Shown piece by piece: positions 30,241 to 39,714 of a stretch of 64,000 nucleotides of DNA. This stretch comes from Haliclystus octoradiatus. Lineage: Eukaryota; Cnidaria; Staurozoa; Stauromedusae; Haliclystidae. Within the stretch, counting starts at the first letter, position 1; the number at the start of each line of letters is the position of its first letter. The stretch covers positions 30,960,107 through 31,024,106 of the forward strand of contig OU744448.1 in NCBI GenBank assembly GCA_916610825.1, in the 5' to 3' direction. The notes under the pieces were generated by a model, which was not told where the DNA came from, did no database searches, and was given only the letters and a program-made list of their open reading frames with translations. Made by a program: the position numbers and the translations under genes.

Positions 30241-31525
30241 CTGTCGTCCACAGTAGAACTCTTGTATTCGTCACAGTCCCATGTTGCGTGTTCTTCTTTG
30301 CAGATCATACAGCTTCTCTTCCCTCTGGTTGATGACACTGAATTGGCTGACGCTGAATGTCTTGTTTTCGTCTCTCTTGGCTCCAGTGAATATGCTTGAC
30401 TCTTCACAATGGCTTCTTTTTCTAACCACTCACTCAGACCATGGACTGTTGCTATTGCTTTCTCTTCGCTGATATCTCTTCCCCACCGCTCTCTGTCTTC
30501 ATCACTCAATTTCTTTGTTATTGTTTTGAGCAGGCCGGTAGATTGTAAATCAGCTGTACATGAGGCATTCTGAAGTTGAGTCACGATGTCTTGAATTGTT
30601 GTAGAGAATTTTAGAAAGCTGTATGCATCTCCTTGCTTCACTGCCTTCAATTCTTCAATCTGCTTGAAGCACACATCTGTTAGTTGATCACTTCTACCAT
30701 AGGTAATGTCCAACTTTTTCCATCCTGTGTCGTAGTCTTCGATGTTGCTGATCAATTTCTCTGGTATCTTCGCAAGTCTGCCTCGTAGGACGTGGAGTTT
30801 TGTGTTCTTATCGGTGCCATCTTGATCTATCAATGTTTTGAATGTAGTTTTGAATTGCCGATAATCTCTTATTGAACCAGAAAAGAACGGCAGCGTCAAT
30901 TTGTATCTTATTATTGGTGTTGTTCTTGGCTGTACTTGTACTGCTGGCGTTTGAAATGTACAATTTTCTTGTGCTGTTGACGATTGTACGGAAGAAACAT
31001 CATTGATCAATGGGCCTAAAGGTGACAATGTCGGCGTGCTTTGAGTCTGATCTCCATTGTTTGGCATTCCGTTGATCTCATTGGTCGTGATTTCTTGCAG
31101 ATTGACTTGATTGGCTGTTCTACATCTATTGTTGTGTCTTCTAGTGGCGGCGGGATTTCATTTCGTTGTATTTCTGTGTTGACTTCGCTTATGTTTTGTA
31201 CTTGTCTCTTAATATTAATACTCTGATGATGACATCGAATGTAACTTCGAACTTGCTTCCTGACAGCACACATCTGACAAAATAATTCGTCCAACCATTC
31301 GTCGGTATTTTCTACTTCTTCGTTTAACATCATCGTGTATTGGCAATGGATGTCTTCTGCAACTTCGTAGCAATGGCTTAGCTCTTTTAAATCTAGTTGC
31401 AGCTCCTCGATATCTTCAGTTTCTTCGTCAAGATGCTCCTTAAGTTTGTTTCTTGTTCTTGTCATCTTGGCTTTGGCATTTCGTCTCGTCATCAAGATTG
31501 CTTTTATTGATTCTTGCTCGGCCAT
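30108..31525 (-). pseudogene. BEL/Pao gag
   Basis: The likely start is MAEQESIKAILMTRR at 31525; an ATG further up (31612) lies inside the LTR. The first part (to 31016) is coiled-coil-like, as in BEL gag N-termini. The second frame, from about 31067, carries the DUF1759 region (KLTLPFFSGSIRDYRQFKTT) and a Cys motif, CMICKEEHATWDCDEYKSS, then ACFSCL. The frame shifts near 31050 and again near 30200, where the usual second knuckle is missing, so gag is broken or depends on frameshifting. Confidence 0.75.
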
Positions 31526-31572
31526 GCTTTCAACCACGTGCTTCTTTCTCAGCCGACGAACGATTGAATTTT

Positions 31573-32152
31573 TGTTGTGAATTGGGAGTATGACACTTGG
31601 ATTCGACAACACCGTTAGAATCGACTGGATTATTTATTACTTATTAATTAATTCAATAAAGAAGATAGAAAGATACAAACAATTAAATAAAGCGTACAAT
31701 GTTATCAAGTTAATTTCAATTCAAGTATGGGTTGTATGCTTACATCGCTGATTTCTTTCTAACGTTGATCTGTTGTCTTCTTCGATTGTTGAATTGTTCG
31801 TCAGAACGGCGTACAACGGCATCGGATAACTATACTTGATTATACTAAATTTCTATCGATATTTATACAATTTTCTCTTTTAAGGTGATATATAAAACTG
31901 CAAATCACAAGACCATAAATGGTCATTCTATGTCCTATGATAGGAAGAAGTTATCTATTTTTGGTTTAATAAATCCCATGATGGGAAGTATTTACATGAT
32001 CCCATGATTTTCATAATGGGAAGTATTTTCTAATCTATTTTTAAACTAAACTACATGCTATTTTCTATCATTGATCAGAGTTCTATAAACATTAATAATT
32101 CTATAATATATGCCATGTCAATAAATGTTCAAACTAAACTAAATTCGTAACA
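31573..32152 (-). repeat. BEL/Pao 5' LTR
   Basis: 580 bp. It differs from the 3' LTR by single bases such as TTTCATAATGGG against TTTCATAGTGGG. The sequence just inside it (element sense AAAATTCAATCGTTCG) does not begin with TGG, so the primer-binding site is unclear. Confidence 0.9.
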
Positions 32153-32567
32153 TCAGCTGCTCCTCCTACCCCCAGCTCCGGCACCCCTGTCTCTATATCT
32201 TGTTGATTTGAAATAGAATAAATTGAGGTAGAATTTTCTAGGTCGAGTCCGGGAAACAGCAGATCACTTTGTAATACCACAATAGAATAAAAATGCTGGT
32301 AAAATTTCTCTACTTTTCCTTTTGTTTGAAATCGATGATATATTTACTTTATCAAAGCCATATTATCAACTCATTTTGTTGGCAGGTCTTCCAAGAAAAC
32401 ACAAATTGCTTGTAAATATGTCTAAACTCTGAAGGAAAGCATTCATCGATACACAATTCATTGATAAATTAATTTATTAAAATCATTAAGGATTGGTTTA
32501 CAGTGCTACTCATATTAACAACAGATGTGGTAGTCAAAATGTCTTCTTCAGGTTGAATGTGTTTTGA
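32153..32567. other. Intergenic between BEL element and hAT MITE
   Basis: Continues the BEL target site. A short minus-strand open stretch after a CTTTCCTTCAG acceptor-like site (about 32350-32425) could be a tiny exon, but I cannot connect it to any gene. Confidence 0.3.
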
Positions 32568-32575
32568 TCGTTGAT

Positions 32576-33460
32576 CAGTGATGTGAGAATTACTTTTGAA
32601 AAGTAATAAATTACATTACAAATTACTTTTCCTCAAAAGTAACTAATTACATTACTAATTACTTCAGCCTAAAAAGTAATTGATTACAATTACTAATTAC
32701 TTTCCCAAAAAAAGTAATTAATTACTAATTACTTCATGATTACTTTAACTTGTGAAACAAAAGATATTGCCTCCCTTTTGATAATGACATGTCTCGTTTT
32801 GACAATCATGGCGGCCATCTTGTTTTTTACGAAGGGGAACGGTCGATTTAATTAATAATATTAATTTAATACTGGTGACTGCAGCAGAAGATAAATTGAC
32901 GTTGAAAACTTTTTAATAAAGTTGACAAATAAATGGTTTCATTTGATTTATCAAAATGGTTTATTTTAATCTTATCAATCTATTCATATAGCCATAAATT
33001 TTACATCATCTTTTCAATATTCGAAACTCACTCAAATAAAAAGTGAAAAACTATGGAAACTATTGATCAACAGAACAATGTCAGAACAGAGAAGAATAGG
33101 TTATGGGATAGGGTTTATTGGTCATATATCAAACAATTCACCTGGTTTGAATAGCTCTCGTGAAAGCTGCAAATAATGTGAGATTGCATCGCAGACAGAA
33201 CAATAAAAAGCGGAACTAAGTGACAGCAGCGCCTTTGAAAATTATCACAAGACAACAAAGCAAATATTTTGTAATCATAAAAGTAATTTGAAAAGTAACG
33301 TCAATTACTTTCTCTCAAATAATACTCGTTACTTCAAAAAGTAATCAATTAGATTACTTATTACTTTTCTCAAAAAAGTAACTAATTACTCCTAAAATTA
33401 CTCCAAAAGTAACGAGTAACGAGTAACGCGTTACTTTAGTAACGAGTATTTACAACACTG
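32576..33460. mobile_element. hAT-type MITE, 885 bp, 8-bp TSD
   Basis: Ends CAGTGATGTGAGAATTAC and GTATTTACAACACTG (inverse CAGTGTTGTAAATAC). The 8-bp TCGTTGAT is directly repeated at 32568-32575 and 33461-33468. Both subterminal regions are dense in AAAAGTAATTAATTACTTTT-type palindromic words. Inverse ends starting CAGTGTTG plus an 8-bp duplication fit the hAT superfamily. No transposase ORF, so it is non-autonomous. Confidence 0.85.
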
Positions 33461-33591
33461 TCGTTGATGTCTTATCAAACCCCTCTTTGACTTGCAGATT
33501 TTATCACAAAAGGGCATACATAATCCCCAGAGGCGATCTGAAAAAAATCCAGATGATAATGATGTATATTAGTTTTTAGTAAATAATACAT

Positions 33592-33748
33592 TGTAGTATT
33601 ATGTGAATAAGCTAGAACTTGAGACGAGAGAATAAACGTTGTTGATCACAGAACAGTATATTAGAATCTAAACTAAAACTATAAATGACACGATTATGTT
33701 TACAGGAAGTATATCAATATTGTAATGTAAATAAGTTGTAATAGCACA
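33592..33748 (-). repeat. Gypsy 3' LTR
   Basis: About 157 bp, TGTAGTATTATGTG to GTAATAGCACA on the plus strand. It flanks the TACAT duplication. Confidence 0.88.
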
Positions 33749-33794
33749 TGCCCTTTCTGGGAGATTATAGAAATATACATGTAATGAATATTGA

Positions 33795-36700
33795 TTATAA
33801 ATTTAGTTTATTAGTTTTGTTTTTCTTTCTAGTGCTGCGTCTAGGTGGTGAATGTAATGATGCACTAGATGTATTTGTTGATGGTTCTTCCTCCTCTGGG
33901 GTGGTTGAAGCAGCAGCTGTAGTTGATGTTGATGGACCATAGTACCGGCGGAGTTGACGGCGGTTGCGCCAGTAGAGTCGACCAGATTCGGTTTTTAGGC
34001 GATAGCTGCGTCCTCGAGGATCAATAGAGACAATTTCTCCAATGCGATCCCAATGTTTGGTATTCTGATTTTGGATGCGGACAATATCACCAGGAATGAA
34101 TGGATCAAGGCGGCGAGCATGAAGGTCATGTTGTTGTTTTGCTTTTTCTTTTAGCGTGCTTGCTTTCTTGTCTGCAATAATAATTAGTTGCTTGATGTCA
34201 TCAGTGAATTGCGATGGATGAATTGGGATTCGTGACCGAAGAGGTTTGCCAAATAAACGCTGGGCTGGACTGATACCATCACTTCTTGGTGTATTACGGT
34301 ATTCCAATAGAGCTTTGTAGAAGGCTTCTGTGTTGAGGTGTCCATTTGTTGTTACTTTGGCGACAATATTTTCCATAGCTTTGACAGCAGCTTCTGCATG
34401 TCCGTTGGCTTGATGATGGTATGGTGACGACGGGTCGTGAATTATGCCCCAATCTTTGCAGAATGCTGAAAATGCATGACTTGAAAACTGCGGTCCACCA
34501 TCAGACGTTAAGCGAATAGGGACACCCATGCTACAGAACCAGCTGGATAGAATATCGACGACGGTGTCTGTATCGGTGCTCTTGCCACAGTGTACAACGT
34601 GAGGCCAACCAGAGTACTTATCGGTGATGACAAGGAATTCGTGGCCATGGTGTGAGAAAATGTCTGTTGCAATCGCTTCACCAGGACGAGTTGGTGGTGT
34701 GTCTTGAATAAGTGGCTCATGTGAGTTGGATGACAGTCTTTGGGCACATTCTTCGCATGACCGAATTCGATTTGTGACTTCGTTGGTCATATTTGGCCAA
34801 AAAATACATTGTCGAGCTCGTGCAAGAGTTCGAGTTAGACCAAGATGAGATGTGTGGAGTTCATTCAGCATAGTCGATCGAAGAGATTTTGGGATAAGAA
34901 TGCGATCTTGGTAGAGGATGATTGATGATTCCAAGAGTGACAGATCGTGACGTAGTGACCAATAGGGGTGAATGCTGATGTCCAGTTTTTCCTTCTGTTG
35001 TGGGAAGCCATTAATGATCAGGTCAGCTAGCTTGAGATGTACTGCGTCATTTTCACCTGCAGATTTGACTTTGTTGAGAGTTGCGTCTGGTGGAAAGTTG
35101 GTAGCATCAGTTGATTGAAGACGAGTTTGGATGTGATTTACTTGGAAGCTTGAATCAGCATCTGTATCAATGTTGACATCGTCTGGACTTGGTTGATCAA
35201 CTGGATGTCGTGAGAAGCAATCGACGACGGTGTGACTTGTACCAGCACGCCAGATAGCAGTGAATGAAAATGATGATAACTTTTCTTTGAGGCGAATGAT
35301 TCTTGCACTTGGAATTTGGTGCAGACGCTTGTCATTGAGGATGGATATTAGTGGCTTGTGGTCGACAATTAGGTTAAATGATGACCCATGTAAAAACATT
35401 TTGCACTTCTGGGTTGCCCAAACGACTGCGGCCAATTCAATTTCAGTAGCAGAGTAGCGGGACTCTGCATCAGTGACAAAGCGTGAACCACATTGTAGGA
35501 GGCGCCAAGTTTTGTCATCTTGTTCGGACCATAGAGCATAGCCAAGTCCTTTAGATTGTGCAGCATCTGTTTCAAGTCGGAGTTGAGCTTGTGGATTGAA
35601 ATGAGCAAGGATGCGTGGACTAGTTAGTTCATTGATGAGGCCTTTGAATGCATCTTGGTGGAGTTGATTCCAATAGAAAGATGTTGAAGGTGACAGTAGA
35701 GCTCGTAGTGGTGTTGCCAGTTGTGAAATTTCAGATGAAAATGATTCAAACTGTTGTACCAGACCAAGGAAAGAGCGTAGTTGCGTCAATGATGTTGGTT
35801 GTGGAAATTCTGTCAATGCAGTAACCAGGCGAGGATTTAACGTGTAACCAGTTGAAGTAATAACATACCCACACCATTCAGCAGATGATTGAGCAAAATG
35901 AAATTTCTTTTTATTCAAGGTGATACCATTATCAGAGCATCTCTTTAAGACGTCTTTGACTCGTTTGATGTGTGTGTCATAGTCTTTGTCGTAGATGATG
36001 ACGTCTTCCACCACTTTCTGTAGGTTGTCAATGCCAGCCAATGCTTCATCTCCACGTCGGTTGTGCTCATCGCCAGCGCTGATAAGACCCATGACATTCC
36101 TTCTAAAGCGGTAACAGCCCCAGGGTGTGATGAATGTAGTGAGCGGTCTTGATTCAGTAGCCAGAGGTACTTGCCAGTAGCCATGACGGGCGTCCAAGGT
36201 AGTGAAGTATTTCATTCCAGGCGGGATGTTGGCGATCAGATCTCGTGGTGTGCGTGATGGATAACCAGGTCTTTTGACAAACCGATTTAGTGATGTGAGA
36301 TCAACTGTGATTCTTGGCTCTGTAGAGTTCTTCTTTGGAACGACAACCATAGGGTGAATCCATTGTGGTGATTCGTTCAAAGGAACTTTTTCTATGATGT
36401 CCTTTGTGATCATCGAATCTAGTTGTGCTTGTACCAATTTCTGCCACTTAAACGGTATATTATACGCTTTGTATTGGCGAGTAGGTGTGGCGTCTTCGGT
36501 CAGCTCTATCTTCATTGCAGGGCCATCCATTTTCCGTAGTGGTCCTGTGTCAGTGAAAACAGAAGAGAATTCCTTTATAAGTTGTGTGGCGTCATCGTTG
36601 GAAGATTGCTGTGTTGGTAGATTGATGTGATGAGCTTCTTGGTCAGTGCTTGCCAATAGAGACACAGTGTTGACAGGAGTAGCTGCTGATAAGTCTGGCC

Positions 36701-38147
36701 AGTTTTCAGGAATAAGACCCAACGCAATGCATCCTTTTTTGCTTAGTAATGGTGCATTGACAGCGTCCACCACATGAATGTCAGCAGTGTATTGATTGTT
36801 GTTAAGTTTGATTGTCAGAGAACAGCGACCAAGTGTTGATAGAGGTGTTGAATTAGCTGTAAATAGTTGATCAGTAGCTGGCTTCAACTTTAATAAAAGG
36901 TCACAGTTTAATGCCTTTAAATGTTGAACACTTAGGACGTCACATGCAGCACCAGTGTCAGGTAGCCAATGAAGGTATGAGGGTCCATGTTCATGTGTAG
37001 TTAGTAGCTTGATTGTATCAGTTGTATTTGACAATGCATTAAGATATACATGGTTAGTATTTGGTTGATGTGATGATCTTTTTTTTGCTTTGCAAACTGA
37101 TTGATAGTGTCCTAACTTGTCACAAAATCCACATATAGCTTCTTTTGCTGGGCATTCGGCTCTTGAATGCTTTTGCTTGCCACAAAAATAACATTTAGGT
37201 GTATGTTCATTAGAGCTGTTGTTGTCTTGACGACCAGTATTTGATTTTTCTGATTTCTTGTAAGGCTTCTTGCTTTTGATTGCTGAGACATTAATTGTTG
37301 AAGAGGTTGCTAACTTGTCTTGTGTTGTCTTACTTGCCTCGTGAGATGTACAAATGTCTAATGTTTTCTTTAATGTAAGCGTAGAAAATTTTTCTGCCAG
37401 GACTTTTTGTTGCGTGTCAACATCGCGGAGGCCACATATTAGACGGTCCCGCAGTCTTTCGTCCCGCATGTTTTGTGATATTCCTGTGTCTGCGTGACAT
37501 GTTTCGCATGTTAACTCAGGGGAAAACCCACAGCTTTCATCAAGCGTGCGTAGAACGGCGTAGTATTGATCTATCGTCTCATCAGGAAGTTGGTCCCTGT
37601 TGTGAAATTCTTTTCGATCAAGCAGTGGATTTCGTTTATCTCGAAGATAATGACTAAATTTGTCTATTATTGCGTCTGTATCATCGATATCGTTGACCAA
37701 GATTACTTTGGCTGTCCACAACTTTGACCAATCGTCGTGAATTGCAGATCTTAGTATGCCTCTTCGAGCAGCGAGATTGCAGTCTGTTGACAAACGTGTC
37801 GCAGCAGCGTAACCTGAAAATCGTTCTTCCCAATCACGAAAATCGGCAATAGTTATCTTCGAAGGACTTTTTAATGTTGGTATGTCCATTCTTTTGGCTG
37901 AACCCGAGTGAGATTCGTTATTTCTGTGTTTTGAAGTTGCTTTAGCGACGGATTGCAGAGCGGCGGTAAAAGCTTGTTGTTGTTGCTGTAAAATGGCGTT
38001 AAACCATGGCGGAATATCTCCTGAAGGTAGATTAATAGAAGATGCCAAAGGTATTATTGGATCGTGAGAATCAGAATTATCAGAGAATTCTTCATCACCA
38101 GCAGTGCTTGTGGAAGCTTTTTCATTCTGACGTGTCTCCATTGGCAT
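33795..38147 (-). CDS. Ty3/Gypsy gag-pol polyprotein, 1450 aa
   Basis: One uninterrupted frame. Domains in order: gag core (about 90-270); zinc knuckles CYFCGKQKHSRAEC and CGFCDKLGHYQSVC; protease WLPDTGAACDVL; RT with PRITVDLTSLNRFV and TTLDARHGYWQVPL; RNase H (LETDAAQSKGLGYALW); integrase zinc finger with HLGLTRTLARARQ and CEEC; integrase core with ATDIF, LTSDGGPQFSSHAF and HHQANGHAEAAVK (D, D, E present); and a basic C-terminus with no obvious chromodomain. Oddity: the RT active-site box reads VVEDVIIYD, so the first Asp of the usual xxDD is Glu (residue 714). This copy may be enzymatically weak despite its open frame. Confidence 0.9.
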   Translation of the reverse strand: MPMETRQNEKASTSTAGDEEFSDNSDSHDPIIPLASSINLPSGDIPPWFNAILQQQQQAFTAALQSVAKATSKHRNNESHSGSAKRMDIPTLKSPSKITIADFRDWEERFSGYAAATRLSTDCNLAARRGILRSAIHDDWSKLWTAKVILVNDIDDTDAIIDKFSHYLRDKRNPLLDRKEFHNRDQLPDETIDQYYAVLRTLDESCGFSPELTCETCHADTGISQNMRDERLRDRLICGLRDVDTQQKVLAEKFSTLTLKKTLDICTSHEASKTTQDKLATSSTINVSAIKSKKPYKKSEKSNTGRQDNNSSNEHTPKCYFCGKQKHSRAECPAKEAICGFCDKLGHYQSVCKAKKRSSHQPNTNHVYLNALSNTTDTIKLLTTHEHGPSYLHWLPDTGAACDVLSVQHLKALNCDLLLKLKPATDQLFTANSTPLSTLGRCSLTIKLNNNQYTADIHVVDAVNAPLLSKKGCIALGLIPENWPDLSAATPVNTVSLLASTDQEAHHINLPTQQSSNDDATQLIKEFSSVFTDTGPLRKMDGPAMKIELTEDATPTRQYKAYNIPFKWQKLVQAQLDSMITKDIIEKVPLNESPQWIHPMVVVPKKNSTEPRITVDLTSLNRFVKRPGYPSRTPRDLIANIPPGMKYFTTLDARHGYWQVPLATESRPLTTFITPWGCYRFRRNVMGLISAGDEHNRRGDEALAGIDNLQKVVEDVIIYDKDYDTHIKRVKDVLKRCSDNGITLNKKKFHFAQSSAEWCGYVITSTGYTLNPRLVTALTEFPQPTSLTQLRSFLGLVQQFESFSSEISQLATPLRALLSPSTSFYWNQLHQDAFKGLINELTSPRILAHFNPQAQLRLETDAAQSKGLGYALWSEQDDKTWRLLQCGSRFVTDAESRYSATEIELAAVVWATQKCKMFLHGSSFNLIVDHKPLISILNDKRLHQIPSARIIRLKEKLSSFSFTAIWRAGTSHTVVDCFSRHPVDQPSPDDVNIDTDADSSFQVNHIQTRLQSTDATNFPPDATLNKVKSAGENDAVHLKLADLIINGFPQQKEKLDISIHPYWSLRHDLSLLESSIILYQDRILIPKSLRSTMLNELHTSHLGLTRTLARARQCIFWPNMTNEVTNRIRSCEECAQRLSSNSHEPLIQDTPPTRPGEAIATDIFSHHGHEFLVITDKYSGWPHVVHCGKSTDTDTVVDILSSWFCSMGVPIRLTSDGGPQFSSHAFSAFCKDWGIIHDPSSPYHHQANGHAEAAVKAMENIVAKVTTNGHLNTEAFYKALLEYRNTPRSDGISPAQRLFGKPLRSRIPIHPSQFTDDIKQLIIIADKKASTLKEKAKQQHDLHARRLDPFIPGDIVRIQNQNTKHWDRIGEIVSIDPRGRSYRLKTESGRLYWRNRRQLRRYYGPSTSTTAAASTTPEEEEPSTNTSSASLHSPPRRSTRKKNKTNKLNL

Positions 38148-38274
38148 AATGTAAACAACACGAACAGTAAGATGAATGAAAAATATGAACCAATAAATAT
38201 ACCAAACGAAGACGAAGGTATAAATAACAAATCAACAATAACAATCCCAAAGTTCGAATAATCGCAGCGCCATG

Positions 38275-38429
38275 TAGTATTATGTGAATAAGCTAGAACT
38301 TGAGACGAGAGAATAAACGTTGTTGATCACAGAACAGTATATTAGAATCTAAACTAAAACTATAAATGACACGATTATGTTTACAGGAAGTATATCAATA
38401 TTGTAATGTAAATAAGTTGTAATAGCACA
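38275..38429 (-). repeat. Gypsy 5' LTR
   Basis: About 155 bp, matching 33592-33748; directly followed (element sense) by the TGGCGC primer-binding-site candidate at 38257-38274. Confidence 0.88.
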
Positions 38430-38434
38430 TACAT

Positions 38435-38930
38435 GTAAGCAAACAGGCATAGGAGTATATACATTTTTGAAGTGGAAGGTTTTTGAACTTTGCAGTTTAA
38501 TGTTGATCAAGATCAATGATAGTCCAAAACTTTCTCTTCAAAATTGTGGAACTTGTGGTACCATCTTCACATCAAACAGTCAAACATTTGCTCGCTCATA
38601 CTATTATTTATAAAACGTAAACATATTTTTATATTTTCCAGTAAGTATATTACACTTCTGAGTTCTAACATGACATTCTTATGAATATATTCATACACAA
38701 AATATTTTTGAAATTGAACAAAGCAAGGTTTATTGTAAAACATTGAACGTTTATCAAATTCAAAATCATGTTGGTAGCCTACAAATCCAATGTTGAAGTT
38801 TACTTCATAATTTTGCTTACGATCGTAGTTTGACAATATAATTAAATAGTGTCCCTAAGAATTTAGTTATTTTGAATATAATACAATAAACAATTTGCAG
38901 GGAAAACTTTGATTTTCCTACATTCAAAAT
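38435..38930. other. Intergenic, no recognised feature
   Basis: AT-rich. Minus-strand reading frames of 60-90 codons here have no recognisable motifs and an AT-driven residue mix. No exon could be linked to the candidate exon at 39484. Confidence 0.35.
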
Positions 38931-39342
38931 AAACTTCATAGTAATGATATGCGATAAAAACTCGGATAAAAAATAACACACAGGTTTGCAATATTTTGAA
39001 ATAATCTTCATTTCATCTTCAGGCAGGTCAGAAAAAGAATGATTAATAATTTTACATGGTATTTATAATGAATAGCTAATTTGCATAATAGTTTAAAATA
39101 CATTGAAATATTTCTACACATTAAACAATAGGTGTGACTGAAAATATGGATACCACAGTCTACAGGAGTAGGCCTATGCCTATTATGCAAATTAGCTATT
39201 CACCCGGCTATTCAATATAAATACTATGCAAAAGTATTAATCATTCTCTTTCTGACCTGCCTATTGATGAAATAAAATTTTTATTTCGAAATATTGCAAA
39301 CCTCCGTGTTTTTTTATCGCATATCATTACTATGAAGTATAA
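38931..39342. repeat. Fold-back element, 150-bp inverted arms
   Basis: The left arm contains ACTTCATAGTAATGATATGC, TTTGCAATATTTTGAAATAA, GGCAGGTCAGAAAAAGAATG and GAATAGCTAATTTGCATAAT. Each returns inverted, in reverse order, between 39182 and 39342. About 95 bp of loop. Likely a fold-back MITE. Confidence 0.75.
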
Positions 39343-39483
39343 GATAAGAATTCTTCTTTAAATAAACTTGTATTTAAAATATTGACCCGACAAAACTCGC
39401 AGTTATATACGACCAAGCATGGATGAGGCCACGATCCATAAGCAAAAATAACATGAGAATAAAGTACAATAATGTCAACTTAC

Positions 39484-39606
39484 TTCTTCCAATTCACATT
39501 CGAATGAAGGTCCAAGCTCTTTGTCTATAATATCACTCTCTAGTATGTTTAGAAACGCTTCAAGATCTTCTCCTGAAAGTTCGTTGCTGTTGTTAATATA
39601 CGCCAT
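39484..39606 (-). CDS. Candidate first exon of an unknown gene
   Basis: ATGGCG start (39604-39606) and 41 open codons (MAYINNSNELSGEDLEAFLN to ECELEE) ending in phase 0 at a strong GAA|GTAAGT donor. Residue usage is acidic and protein-like. An acceptor-like TTAACCCTATTGCAG lies about 30-50 bp upstream and the MFS stop codon lies 109 bp upstream on the same strand. I do not recognise the family, and further exons were not found before the retroelements at 38.4 kb. Confidence 0.4.
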
Positions 39607-39714
39607 TTCATAAACCTGTGCTGCAATTCTGCAATTCTGCAATAGGGTTAATAATTTAAATAGTGTCTTTATGATATTAAATACTATTATAGGCCTACAA
39701 TTTTATAAATGTAT

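Larger units (their letters stand above)
26622..32152 (-). mobile_element. BEL/Pao LTR retrotransposon, defective
   Basis: Complete but disabled element on the minus strand. LTRs of 580 bp (5' LTR 31573-32152, 3' LTR 26622-27201) run TGTTACG...CAACA and differ at only about three positions that I spotted. The flanks CAGC/CAGC (4 of 5 bases) look like a target duplication. Inside are gag (DUF1759 and Cys-rich knuckle), an aspartic protease, Pao-type RT with YVDD, RNase H, and only the C-terminal end of integrase. Gag and pol are in different frames, one in-frame TAG splits pol, and the integrase zinc finger with most of its core is missing. Confidence 0.9.
33592..38429 (-). mobile_element. Ty3/Gypsy LTR retrotransposon
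   Basis: Short LTRs of about 156 bp (33592-33748 and 38275-38429) appear nearly identical, with TG...CA ends and a perfect 5-bp duplication TACAT (33587-33591; 38430-38434). In element sense the 5' LTR is followed by TGGCGCTGCGATTATTCG, a primer-binding-site candidate beginning TGG. A purine tract, AGAAAGGGCA, precedes the 3' LTR. A single long gag-pol ORF lies between. By structure it is a recent, full-length insertion. Confidence 0.92.

Noticed and set aside
32350-32425. Possible small terminal exon on the minus strand
   Set aside because: A good acceptor-like site exists, but the frame is only about 20 codons and cannot be linked to the exon at 39.5 kb.
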